NCBI RefSeq assembly: GCF_000429545.1
Contig: NZ_AUCB01000026.1
Location: 1-64,000 of the forward strand
Reading direction: 5' to 3'
DNA length: 64,000 nucleotides
DNA from: Arenibacter certesii DSM 19833
GTDB taxonomy: Bacteria; Bacteroidota; Bacteroidia; Flavobacteriales; Flavobacteriaceae
Shown: positions 37,279-45,363 of the stretch, piece after piece
Position numbering within the stretch: position 1 is the stretch's first letter
Layout: every line of letters begins with the position of its first letter
Position numbers and translations under genes: made by a program
Notes under the pieces: model-generated
Database searches by the model: none
The model's input: the letters and a program-made list of their open reading frames with translations, nothing else
Told to the model about the DNA's origin: nothing

Positions 37279-37713
37279 ATGAAAATAGCCGTTGGTAATG
37301 ATCACGCGGGAACTGAATACAAGTTTGCGATTGTTGAACTGTTAAAATCTATGGATTTGGAAGTCGTTAATTATGGTACGGATAGTTCAGAAAGTGTAGA
37401 TTATGCAGATTATATACATCCAGTGGCAAGTGATGTGGAAAATGGAAACGCAAATCTAGGTATTATAATTTGTGGAAGCGGTAATGGGGCCTCAATGACA
37501 GCTAACAAACACCAAAAGATTAGAGCTGCGCTATGTTGGAATACAGAAATTGTAAAATTAGCCAAGGAACATAATAATGCCAATATTTTAAGTTTGCCAG
37601 CACGTTTTATTTCCCTGCCTCAAGCTTTGGATATGGTAAAAACGTTCTTAAATACTCCCTTTGAGGGTGGCCGACATGAAAAACGAATAGAAAAAATACC
37701 TACCTGTTCGTAA
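37279..37713 (+). CDS. rpiB: Ribose-5-phosphate isomerase B
   Basis: A 144-residue RpiB/LacAB-family sugar-phosphate isomerase of the pentose phosphate pathway. MKIAVGNDHAGTEYK (phosphate and ring-opening Asp/His), VVNYGTDS and IIICGSGNGASMTANKHQKIRAA (catalytic Cys and anion-hole loop) are all present, and AREHNNANIL-type sequence (KEHNNANILSLPAR) follows. It is the first gene to the right of the candidate origin and is transcribed away from it, followed after 71 bp by an ElaA-type acetyltransferase. Confidence 0.95.
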   Translation: MKIAVGNDHAGTEYKFAIVELLKSMDLEVVNYGTDSSESVDYADYIHPVASDVENGNANLGIIICGSGNGASMTANKHQKIRAALCWNTEIVKLAKEHNNANILSLPARFISLPQALDMVKTFLNTPFEGGRHEKRIEKIPTCS

Positions 37714-37784
37714 CTATTTTTTGGTTATTTAAAAGACCTCATATGGTTTAATAGTGGCTTCTCCTGTAATAGGAACCAACAGTT

Positions 37785-38228
37785 ATGATAATAAAAGTAA
37801 AAACATTTAAGGAATTAGAGACGCCGGAATTATATGATATACTACAATTACGTTCAGAAGTGTTTGTGGTAGAGCAGAATTGCGCATACCAAGATGTGGA
37901 TGGTAAAGATACTTTAGCATTACATCTATTAGGTTTAAAGAAAGGTAAACTGGTGGCTTACACGCGTATTTTTAAAACAGAAGTTGTATATAAGGAAGCT
38001 AGCATTGGTAGAGTAATCGTAAGAAAAGAGGAACGTATGTACGGTTATGGTAAGGCTATAATGGAAGCTTCTTTAAAGGTTATTGAGAATACATGTGGTA
38101 CCGTTCCCGTTCGTATATCTGCTCAAACTTATTTACTTAAATTTTATAATTCTCTTGGATTTGTACAAGAAGGAAAGAACTATTTAGAAGATGGTATTCC
38201 TCATATATTGATGATAAAAAAAGAATAG
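37785..38228 (+). CDS. GNAT-family acetyltransferase, ElaA-like
   Basis: A 147-residue GNAT protein. The N-terminus LYDILQLRSEVFVVEQNCAYQD is the ElaA signature, and SIGRVIVRKEERMYGYGKAIME contains the acetyl-CoA pyrophosphate loop (R/Q-x-x-G-x-G/A as ERMYGYGKA). The C-terminal FYNSLGFVQEGKNYLEDGIPH is typical. The acceptor is unknown. It probably shares the rpiB transcript and ends at a 40-bp palindromic terminator. Confidence 0.88.
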   Translation: MIIKVKTFKELETPELYDILQLRSEVFVVEQNCAYQDVDGKDTLALHLLGLKKGKLVAYTRIFKTEVVYKEASIGRVIVRKEERMYGYGKAIMEASLKVIENTCGTVPVRISAQTYLLKFYNSLGFVQEGKNYLEDGIPHILMIKKE

Positions 38229-38242
38229 ATTCCAATGAGTTT

Positions 38243-38282
38243 TAAACTAAAAAACACCGAATATTCGGTGTTTTTTAGTTTA
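38243..38282. terminator. 40-bp perfect palindromic bidirectional terminator
   Basis: A fully symmetric palindrome with arms TAAACTAAAAAACACCGAAT and its complement, centred at 38262/38263. Each arm has a GC core CACCG/CGGTG followed by a T tract in both directions. It separates convergent genes ending at 38228 and 38300. Confidence 0.9.
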
Positions 38283-38299
38283 TATAATTCTTATTGGTT

Positions 38300-38698
38300 T
38301 TATATTTTAATTGGGACTTTATCGGTAAGATTAATATCTTCCAACATATTATCTGTAAACTTATAATGACCCTTTGTTGTAATTATTTTGAATTTATTAG
38401 ATCTCATTCTGCTTAAGGTATCCAAAAACAACCATTTGGATTTGAGCATCAATGGTCTTTCTGACTTTAAGCTGATTTCAAAATAATATTTTCTACCATT
38501 TTTTAAAGCTACAATATTCGGGGTAATCTTTGTATCACTACCTTTTTTAAGGTAAGATTTTGGACGGTCATAACCTTCAATATCTGCCTTGATATTTTCA
38601 AAACCATGTGCTTCTAAATGGGAAACGGACTTCTTTATAAAGGCCTCATTCTCAGAATTTTCGATCTTAGGAATTTCAGAATTTTCAAATTGTGTCAT
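38300..38698 (-). CDS. Conserved hypothetical protein with nuclease-like core pattern
   Basis: A 132-residue, basic, soluble protein that I do not recognise. The N-terminal 20 residues are acidic and low-complexity (ENSEIPKIENSENEAF). The middle, TPNIVALKNGRKYYFEISLKSE, has the strand pattern of the PD-(D/E)xK nuclease fold (Pro, Asn in place of Asp, hydrophobic strand, E-x-x-x-K), but the catalytic residues are not canonical. A downstream FKIITTKGHYKF would fit a further core strand. Coding is supported by the terminator shared with the convergent ElaA gene and by balanced composition. Confidence 0.6.
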   Translation of the reverse strand: MTQFENSEIPKIENSENEAFIKKSVSHLEAHGFENIKADIEGYDRPKSYLKKGSDTKITPNIVALKNGRKYYFEISLKSERPLMLKSKWLFLDTLSRMRSNKFKIITTKGHYKFTDNMLEDINLTDKVPIKI

Positions 38699-39071
38699 AA
38701 CGGAAAATTAATGATTTATTTTAGATATAACAAAATTTATGTAGAGATCTCGTTGATTTTAGTAGATTTTTAACAAAATTTAGTTTACGATGTTAAAATC
38801 CATATTTATTTCAAATCTTTAGGACTATTCAAACTTAATTAATTGGAACATTAATAGTTGGAAGAATATGTTCTTATTTTGAAATACCGTCAGATTTATT
38901 TTATAGGACTTTAATAACTAGATTTTTAAGTATTCCAAGTCCTTTTACTAAATAAAATTTTCTATTTTTCCAAGTTAAATTCAGAACCTAAATAAATTGG
39001 GATTTGTTCTGAAGCAGAATTGGTTGTTACAATTGTAATTAATTATAAGTCCCTACTTAAAACGAAATTTT
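38699..39071. other. Intergenic region
   Basis: A 373-bp very AT-rich spacer between divergent genes. A near-consensus -7 box TATTTTTC is at 38963-38970, about 100 bp before the NlpC/P60 gene. Nothing else recognised. Confidence 0.4.
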
Positions 39072-40268
39072 ATGCGACGGTATTGGAATGGATTTTTAGC
39101 GGTATTTTGTTTAACATTGTTTACTTCTTGCCTTAGCGAAGAAAAGGAGGGTAATGAAGTTTTAAATAAACTCATAGAGGAAACAAAACAAGAATTTGCA
39201 CCAGATCAACGAGTAGCTTTATTAAATTTAGAGCTTGTACCGATGGGTTCTAAAACGCTTATTAAGGGAGAAAGCAACCTTCCTGATGCCGTAAATGCCC
39301 TGAAGGAAAAATTAAAAGAGAATAATGTTTTCTATACAGATAGTATTCAGTTATTGCCATCTGCAGAATTACAGGGGAAGACGTATGGTCTTATAACAAT
39401 TTCTGTTGCTAATTTACGAGGTAAGCCTTCTCATTCTTCGGAATTGGTAACCCAGGCCACCTTAGGTACTCCGGTGGAGATTCTAAAGGAAGAAGATAGT
39501 TGGTATTTAATACAGACGCCAGATCATTATCTTTCATGGGTAGATGGAGGGGGAATTTCTAGCTTTTCCAAAGAAGATTTTTTAAAGTGGAAAGCGACCA
39601 ATAAAGTGATTTTTACAAAAACTATGGGTCAGGCCTTTTCTGCTCCCGATCAAAATTCACAAGTGGTTTCTGATATGGTAGCCGGTGGGATATTGGAATT
39701 GATAGGAGAAGAAAATAGTTTTTATAAGGTTAAATTTCCAGATGGAAGAATGGCTTTTATAAATAAAAATGAATCCCAGGATTATGACGCCTGGCTAGCC
39801 GCTTTAGACCCTTCCCAAGAATCATTGGTAAATACCTCCATGGACTTAATGGGCGTACCTTATCTTTGGGGAGGAACCTCAACAAAGGGAGTAGATTGTA
39901 GTGGTTTCACAAAAACCATTTACTTTTTAAACGGCATGGTGCTGCCTAGAGATGCTTCTCAACAAATACACACTGGGGCTACAGTGGATAAGGATAAAAA
40001 TTTTGATCAGCTACAACCTGGTGATTTATTGTTTTTTGGAAAGCCGGCAACAGAGACTTCCAAAGAAAGAGTTGTTCATGTGGGGATGTGGATCGGTAAC
40101 AATGAATTTATACATTCTGCAGGTAGGGTTCATATTAGCAGTGTAGATAAAGAGGCCGACAATTTTGATGAATATAACCTAAACCGATATTTGCGTTCCA
40201 ATAGGTACCTTAAAGAACCAATGGACGGGTTGATAGAATTGGCAAAAACGCCGGTTTTCAAAGATTAG
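39072..40268 (+). CDS. NlpC/P60-family (C40) cell-wall peptidase, lipoprotein with SH3 domains
   Basis: A 398-residue predicted lipoprotein with lipobox FTSC at Cys20. Two bacterial SH3 modules lie at about 110-175 (ISVANLRGKPSHSSELV, WYLIQTPDHYLSWVDG) and 185-240. The C-terminal NlpC/P60 domain spans about 255-385: catalytic Cys in GVDCSGFTKTIYFLNG and His in VVHVGMWIGNNEFIHSAG. The family cleaves gamma-D-glutamyl-diamino acid bonds in peptidoglycan peptides. It is flanked by a good terminator and is probably monocistronic. Confidence 0.93.
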   Translation: MRRYWNGFLAVFCLTLFTSCLSEEKEGNEVLNKLIEETKQEFAPDQRVALLNLELVPMGSKTLIKGESNLPDAVNALKEKLKENNVFYTDSIQLLPSAELQGKTYGLITISVANLRGKPSHSSELVTQATLGTPVEILKEEDSWYLIQTPDHYLSWVDGGGISSFSKEDFLKWKATNKVIFTKTMGQAFSAPDQNSQVVSDMVAGGILELIGEENSFYKVKFPDGRMAFINKNESQDYDAWLAALDPSQESLVNTSMDLMGVPYLWGGTSTKGVDCSGFTKTIYFLNGMVLPRDASQQIHTGATVDKDKNFDQLQPGDLLFFGKPATETSKERVVHVGMWIGNNEFIHSAGRVHISSVDKEADNFDEYNLNRYLRSNRYLKEPMDGLIELAKTPVFKD

Positions 40269-40288
40269 TCGACTAGATTAAAATTAAG

Positions 40289-40330
40289 GGCCTCATTACA
40301 CTTCTGAAAGATGGTAATGAGGCCTTTTTT
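40289..40330 (+). terminator. Intrinsic terminator of NlpC/P60 gene
   Basis: GGCCTCATTAC/GTAATGAGGCC is a perfect 11-bp stem (40289-40299 with 40314-40324) with a 14-nt loop and a six-T tail. Confidence 0.92.
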
Positions 40331-40406
40331 AATGTGCAAAAATTACAGATTTGATCTTGAATCCGTTAGAAAGAATGTAAATGGATTCTATATAGTATTC
40401 TGATTA

Positions 40407-41468
40407 TTATAAAAGAACGGTTTTTCCTGTTCGCACCGATTCATCCGCTGCCAATACTATTTTCAGACTGTTAACGGCATCGTTTAAATGATCTGTAAGG
40501 TCTAAATCTTCTTTAATGGCTTTTAATAAATATTCCTGTTCCAATAGACATAATCCATCATGATCGGGCTCGTCCTCGGTTGGAATCATTTCATCTTTCT
40601 TTGAAAATTTACCTGCAGCATCTAATTCGCTGTAATGTAATTTTAGACTGTTGGTTTTGCTATGGCCATCTATATCTTGGGACTCACCTTTAGCTTCATC
40701 TATTATGGAGACAGCTCCTTTTGGGCCAATTACATCTTTTACAAAAAATGCGGTTTCACTCATCATAGGACCCCATCCTGCTTCGTACCAACCTACAGAG
40801 CCATCTTTAAATCGTACTTGTAGCTGACCATAGTTATACATTTCAGAGTCTATTTCCTCGCTTAAACGGGCTCCTATGGCGCTTACGCTAATAGGCTTGG
40901 ATTGAGTCATAAGGCACATAATATCTACATAATGGACCCCACAGTCTACTATGGGCGACATGGAGTTCATTAATTGTTTATGGGTATACCAATGGTCTCC
41001 GGAACTTTGTTGGTTAAGGTTCATTCTCATAACCAATGGTTTTCCTAAACCACGGGCAACGTCTACAAACTTGGTCCAGGATGGGTGTACTCTAAGAATA
41101 TACCCTACCACCATTTTTCTTTTTTTCTCTAAAGCTAAATCTACTAATTCTTGTGCCTCTTCAACAGTTAATGCCAATGGCTTTTCTACGAAGACATGGG
41201 CCCCTGCCTCTAAACTCATTTTGGCATATTCGGCATGGGTATCGGGATAGGTATTTATAGATACCACATCTGGTTTTGTTTGCTCCAAGGCAGTTTTAAA
41301 ATCTGGAAAAGTAGGATATCCTCCCAATTCCTTGGATAGCTTTTCCCTGCTCTCCGCACTTCTACTTACAAGTCCCACTATTTCAAAATCGGAGAGTTTA
41401 TGGTAGGCCCTAGCATGGGAAATGCCCATATTACCACAGCCTACAACAAGTGTTTTTAATTTTTTCAT
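40407..41468 (-). CDS. Gfo/Idh/MocA-family oxidoreductase
   Basis: A 353-residue NAD(P)-dependent dehydrogenase. The Rossmann motif VVGCGNMGISHARAYHKL is at about 7-24, AGAHVFVEKPLALTVEEAQEL holds the EKP signature (about 92-112), and a C-terminal alpha/beta substrate domain has CGVHYVDIMCLM. Members oxidise sugars, inositol or related polyols. The substrate is not evident and no sugar operon surrounds it. It stands alone between a terminator and a 393-bp spacer. Confidence 0.92.
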   Translation of the reverse strand: MKKLKTLVVGCGNMGISHARAYHKLSDFEIVGLVSRSAESREKLSKELGGYPTFPDFKTALEQTKPDVVSINTYPDTHAEYAKMSLEAGAHVFVEKPLALTVEEAQELVDLALEKKRKMVVGYILRVHPSWTKFVDVARGLGKPLVMRMNLNQQSSGDHWYTHKQLMNSMSPIVDCGVHYVDIMCLMTQSKPISVSAIGARLSEEIDSEMYNYGQLQVRFKDGSVGWYEAGWGPMMSETAFFVKDVIGPKGAVSIIDEAKGESQDIDGHSKTNSLKLHYSELDAAGKFSKKDEMIPTEDEPDHDGLCLLEQEYLLKAIKEDLDLTDHLNDAVNSLKIVLAADESVRTGKTVLL

Positions 41469-41861
41469 TATATAGTTTTAGTTGTTCACAATTATAATCA
41501 ATTGTTGAAGTTACCCATTAGGGCCTCTTCAAATCAACTTAATTTCAATTTATTACCGATGTATCTTTACATTTTAAAATTACTTCATTAGCCTATTAGG
41601 TCATCTTTAAACTGACCATTGTTACATTAATTAAATGACTCATCTTCCTGCAAATTAAGAAAAGTATGTCTATTTAAGAAAGTTTCATCAAACTAGTGAT
41701 TAAACTTTGGGAAAGACGTATTTGTTACTGTATTTATAATTACTAAATTGTATGCTTTTCGTATGTGTATTCACAGAACAAGAAAAAGTGCCAACAACCA
41801 AACCTATACTTTATACTATTCCATATAGGATAGTATAGCAAACCAACTTTATCGACTTAAA
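41469..41861. other. Intergenic region with inverted repeat
   Basis: A 393-bp spacer between divergent genes. It contains the inverted repeat TATACTAT (41812-41819) and ATAGTATA (41830-41837) just before the DUF5009-like gene. The rest is AT-rich without recognisable promoter consensus or RNA. Confidence 0.45.
41812..41837. promoter_or_regulatory. Inverted repeat upstream of DUF5009-like gene
   Basis: Perfect 8-bp arms TATACTAT/ATAGTATA separated by 10 nt, extended by CC/GG with one bulged base, end 24 bp before the ATG. It could be an operator or a leader hairpin. No evidence distinguishes the two. Confidence 0.35.
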
Positions 41862-42968
41862 ATGAGCAAAACCGCACTTCCTATTACCCAACGTTTGTTT
41901 TCTTTGGATGTATTTCGTGGTTTAACCATGTTTTTATTAATTGCTGAAGCAGCCGGCTTTCATGGGAGCTTTGTAGAATTGGTATCAGGAAATAAATTAT
42001 TAGAACCAATAGCGCAACAATTGCGTCACCATCCCTGGAATGGGCTGCGTTTTTGGGATTTAATTCAACCTTATTTTATGTTTATCGTTGGGGTGGCCAT
42101 GCCTTTTTCCTTAAGAAAACGACTAGCAACACAATCTAAAAAAGAGGTAAATGCACATATTATTAAACGATGCATACTATTGTTTGCCTTTGGGGTACTC
42201 TTGCATTGTGTGTACATTCACGCCTTGGTATGGGAACTGTGGAATGTATTGGTACAATTAGCATTTACTATTGCCATTGCCTATTCTATTATGTCCTTAT
42301 CTCACAGGACTCAGATTTTTATTTGCTTTGGAATTTTACTACTTACCGAAATAGTATACAGAGCCTATAATCCACAAGATCCTTTTGTAATGGGAAGCAA
42401 TTTTGGATCGTGGGTAGATATGTTGTTGATGGGGAAATTAAGTGGTGGAGGATGGGTAACCATTAATTTTCTTCCTACCGCTGTTCACACGATTATGGGG
42501 GTACTTTGTGGACAATTATTGCTCTCTGGAAAATCGATCAAAGAGAAAATAAATCCACTATTACGATGGGGAGGTATCTTACTGGTATTAGGATATGGTT
42601 TGGATATAACGGGAGTTACCCCAATTATTAAACGAATTGCTACCACTTCCTTTACCTTGGCGTCAGGAGGTTGGGCATTACTTACCTTAGGCCTATTTTA
42701 TTGGTGGATAGATATTAAGGGGCATAACAATAAATGGTTACGGATATTTTCCGTAGTAGGCACCAATTCCATTTTCATCTATTTGTTTGCAGAAACAGTA
42801 GGCTCCCAATGGTTTAGGGATTTTGGACTCATTTTTACCAAGGGTATTTTAGCTCCAATGGGTGTAGATACCGGTTTAATAATGGTTATTAATTCCCTAT
42901 TCGTCTTATTTATGTTTTGGTATATCACCTATTTTCTAGATAAGAAAAAGGTGTATTTTAAAATATAG
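41862..42968 (+). CDS. DUF5009 / HGSNAT-like acyltransferase membrane protein
   Basis: A 368-residue polytopic membrane protein. RLFSLDVFRGLTMFLLIAEAAG is the N-terminal signature of the family related to eukaryotic heparan-alpha-glucosaminide N-acetyltransferase, with a DLIQPYFMFIVGVAMPFSLRKR block next. About ten hydrophobic segments follow. Bacteroidota members are thought to acetylate sugars using cytoplasmic acyl-CoA across the membrane, but no substrate is known. An inverted repeat precedes the start. Confidence 0.82.
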   Translation: MSKTALPITQRLFSLDVFRGLTMFLLIAEAAGFHGSFVELVSGNKLLEPIAQQLRHHPWNGLRFWDLIQPYFMFIVGVAMPFSLRKRLATQSKKEVNAHIIKRCILLFAFGVLLHCVYIHALVWELWNVLVQLAFTIAIAYSIMSLSHRTQIFICFGILLLTEIVYRAYNPQDPFVMGSNFGSWVDMLLMGKLSGGGWVTINFLPTAVHTIMGVLCGQLLLSGKSIKEKINPLLRWGGILLVLGYGLDITGVTPIIKRIATTSFTLASGGWALLTLGLFYWWIDIKGHNNKWLRIFSVVGTNSIFIYLFAETVGSQWFRDFGLIFTKGILAPMGVDTGLIMVINSLFVLFMFWYITYFLDKKKVYFKI

Positions 42969-42991
42969 GTCAGTCTATAATTGTATATAGT

Positions 42992-44623
42992 TTAGTACCC
43001 TAAGATTTCCTTGTATTTTGAATTATCCTTTAACAATGCCGTTGCAGTTAGTATTGCTTCGTCATGGAGTAAGTGATATTCATAAAGTCCGTTTCTATAG
43101 AAGTATCTTTTGAGGATTTCGTCTTCTAAATTCTTTTGAATCTCTTTTCTATATTTTTCCAAGGCAGCAGTCTTATCCTTGTTCATGGCCATCAAAAGGG
43201 ATTTGTAATTATCGGTCACCTCCGAGCTGTATAAGTTGCTTTCTTCGCTTGCCATCACTTCCTTTAATGCCTTCTCTGCCTTGGTTTCAAACTCAAAACT
43301 ACTTTTAGCAACATAAGACTTAAAATTTTCATATTCACTTTCGCCAATATTAAAATCGGATACTTCATCAAAAGTATTTTTGTAAAAATAATCCGTTGCA
43401 AAATCAAAAATCAGATTATCGTTAATCAAGGATTGGGTAAGCGCATTTGTTTTAGATGTGGCAATTTCGATATCTGGCAAAACACCGCCACGATCCTGAA
43501 CCTTTCTTCCGTTTTTGGTGGTAAAGTCTTGAAATTTGGTGTTTTTAAGTGCATTTCCGTCTTCGTCCCTGTTCCAATAATCCAAAGATTGGATACATCT
43601 CCCTGAGGCCGTATAGTATCTAGAGATGGTAACTTTTAATTGGGTACCATAGGTAAGTTTTAAAGGACGTTGTACCAATCCTTTTCCAAAACTCCTTGCT
43701 CCAACAATAACTGCCCTGTCTAAATCCTGTAAACTTCCCGATACTATTTCACTAGCAGAAGCACTTCTCCCATTTACTAAAACTACTAAGGGTATTTCTG
43801 TATCAACAGGCTGATTGGTGGTTTTGTATTCCCTATTAAATTTTTTCACTTTGGATTTGGTAGTTACCACAAGTTCCCCTTTAGGGATAAATAGGTTGGT
43901 TATGTTAATGGCTTCGGTTAATAATCCACCAGGATTATCCCGTAAATCCAGTATTATATTGTTAGCTCCATTATTCTTAAGATCTAAGAGTGCCTCCTTG
44001 GTTTGTTTTGTTGCTTTTTGATTGAATTTAGATAAGACAATATAGCCAGTATTGCCATTTATCATTTTATAAAAAGGTACGGCATCTACCTCTATGGCTT
44101 CCCTATTTATGATGGTGGTCTTGGTCTGACCTTGTCTTAGATAGGTAACTTCTACACTAGTATTGTTAGCCCCTTTTAGAAGTTCATCTGCATTGTCCTG
44201 AATTTGGGAAACGGTAAGATCACCAATTTTAATTATTTCGTCCCCTGCTTTTAAACCAGCCTTATCCGCTGGATAATTCTCATAAGGTTCTATAATGAGA
44301 ATTTTATCCTTAAAACTACGGACCACGGCCCCTATTCCAGAATATTTTCCTTGATTATTTATTTTGAAGGTTTCTACATCTTGTTCGTTGAGGAACTTGG
44401 TATAGGGATCCAATTCTTCTAGCATGTTCTTAATTGCAGTGTCCATCAACTCAGCTGGATTGGTTTCATCCACATAGTTCATATTTAATTCTTTGAATAG
44501 TGTGGTGAAAATTTCGATCTGCTTGGCAATTTCAAAAAAATCGCCTTTAAAACTACTTCCTGCAATTAAAAAAGCAATGGCAATTACGGGAATAAGCACT
44601 CGCTTTAGTAATATCCTTTTCAT
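42992..44623 (-). CDS. S41-family C-terminal processing peptidase
   Basis: A 543-residue exported protease with a signal or membrane anchor (about 8-25). An N-terminal helical region is followed by a PDZ domain (about 85-165: YSGIGAVVRSFKDKILIIEPYENYPADKAGLKAGDEI) and the S41 catalytic domain (about 190-370) with LDLRDNPGGLLTEA, the nucleophile Ser in GRSASASEIVSGSLQD and the Lys in GARSFGKGLVQ. The C-terminal ~130 residues are helical. It trims periplasmic proteins at C-termini. It follows rnpA by 105 bp on the same strand, an adjacency common in Flavobacteriaceae. Confidence 0.93.
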   Translation of the reverse strand: MKRILLKRVLIPVIAIAFLIAGSSFKGDFFEIAKQIEIFTTLFKELNMNYVDETNPAELMDTAIKNMLEELDPYTKFLNEQDVETFKINNQGKYSGIGAVVRSFKDKILIIEPYENYPADKAGLKAGDEIIKIGDLTVSQIQDNADELLKGANNTSVEVTYLRQGQTKTTIINREAIEVDAVPFYKMINGNTGYIVLSKFNQKATKQTKEALLDLKNNGANNIILDLRDNPGGLLTEAINITNLFIPKGELVVTTKSKVKKFNREYKTTNQPVDTEIPLVVLVNGRSASASEIVSGSLQDLDRAVIVGARSFGKGLVQRPLKLTYGTQLKVTISRYYTASGRCIQSLDYWNRDEDGNALKNTKFQDFTTKNGRKVQDRGGVLPDIEIATSKTNALTQSLINDNLIFDFATDYFYKNTFDEVSDFNIGESEYENFKSYVAKSSFEFETKAEKALKEVMASEESNLYSSEVTDNYKSLLMAMNKDKTAALEKYRKEIQKNLEDEILKRYFYRNGLYEYHLLHDEAILTATALLKDNSKYKEILGY

Positions 44624-44728
44624 AGGTAGCTATTTATTTTTTTATATGTAAACTTATCTAATGGCATTCATCGACTAAACCTCTTACCTCCTAGTCATCA
44701 GCTTTCGGTTATGCGTAATTCACCTGTA

Positions 44729-45127
44729 TTATTCTTTTTTATCTGCTTTAGTATGTTCCGCTGCAAACTTTGTCATCAACCGAATCATAGTATCCGATAT
44801 TTTTGTCTGTACGGGCATCTCTTTACCAAGATATAAAAACATAAACGCAAATTGGTTTTCGTTGTTGTTAAAAATCAGGTGTTTATTTAGTCTATATCCT
44901 TCCCGCATCAATCTTTTTATACGATTTCTTTTTACCGCACTCTTAAAATTTCTTTTGGAAGCGGTTACTCCTACCTTACAATGGGCATCATCCTCAAAAT
45001 CAATTTTCAGGTATATTAGTCTAATGGGATATTGGGTAATGGATCTACCCTCGGCAAATAACTTTTCAATTAGTTTTTTGCTCTTTAGTTTCTCTTTTGT
45101 TGGGAGGGAAAATTTCTTAGGTTCCAT
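44729..45127 (-). CDS. rnpA: Ribonuclease P protein component
   Basis: A 132-residue basic protein that aids the RNase P RNA in tRNA 5' processing. The start at 45127 (MEPKKFSLPTKEKLKSKK) is chosen over an in-frame upstream Met at 45229 because the extra 34 residues lack family similarity. The RNR signature is seen as VGVTASKRNFKSAVKRNRIK, followed by RLMREGYRLNK. rpmH, the usual upstream neighbour, is absent, as the upstream gene is the M1 peptidase operon end. Its own promoter was not identified. Confidence 0.93.
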   Translation of the reverse strand: MEPKKFSLPTKEKLKSKKLIEKLFAEGRSITQYPIRLIYLKIDFEDDAHCKVGVTASKRNFKSAVKRNRIKRLMREGYRLNKHLIFNNNENQFAFMFLYLGKEMPVQTKISDTMIRLMTKFAAEHTKADKKE

Positions 45128-45248
45128 ACTTAATATTTTCTCTAGTGGCAACAGTGTTTCCTTATGATTACTTTTAATATTAAAAGACTTAATTTTCCAA
45201 GGTATTGTAGGGATTATGAGTGCTCCCAATTTACCGTATAATGGTAGA

Positions 45249-45327
45249 CTTATCCCCTATCGATGCTAAAAATAATATAGGGATAAGTTTTTTATCCATA
45301 TTAATTGGTAAAAATGCTTATCCCTAT
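45249..45327 (-). terminator. Three-arm hairpin region between M1 peptidase and rnpA
   Basis: The arm ATAGGGATAAG (45277-45287) can pair perfectly with CTTATCCCTAT at 45317-45327 or, with one bulge, with CTTATCCCCTAT at 45249-45260. The minus-strand reading of the first pair is followed by ATTATTTTT, so it can terminate the M1 peptidase operon. The alternative pair has a T tract on the plus strand. Confidence 0.55.
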
Positions 45328-45363
45328 AAAAAATAATGTTGGTACTAATTTCTATTAGAAATT

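Noticed and set aside
45128-45229. 34-codon N-terminal extension of rnpA
   Set aside because: RnpA family proteins begin near the Met at 45127. The extension has no family character.
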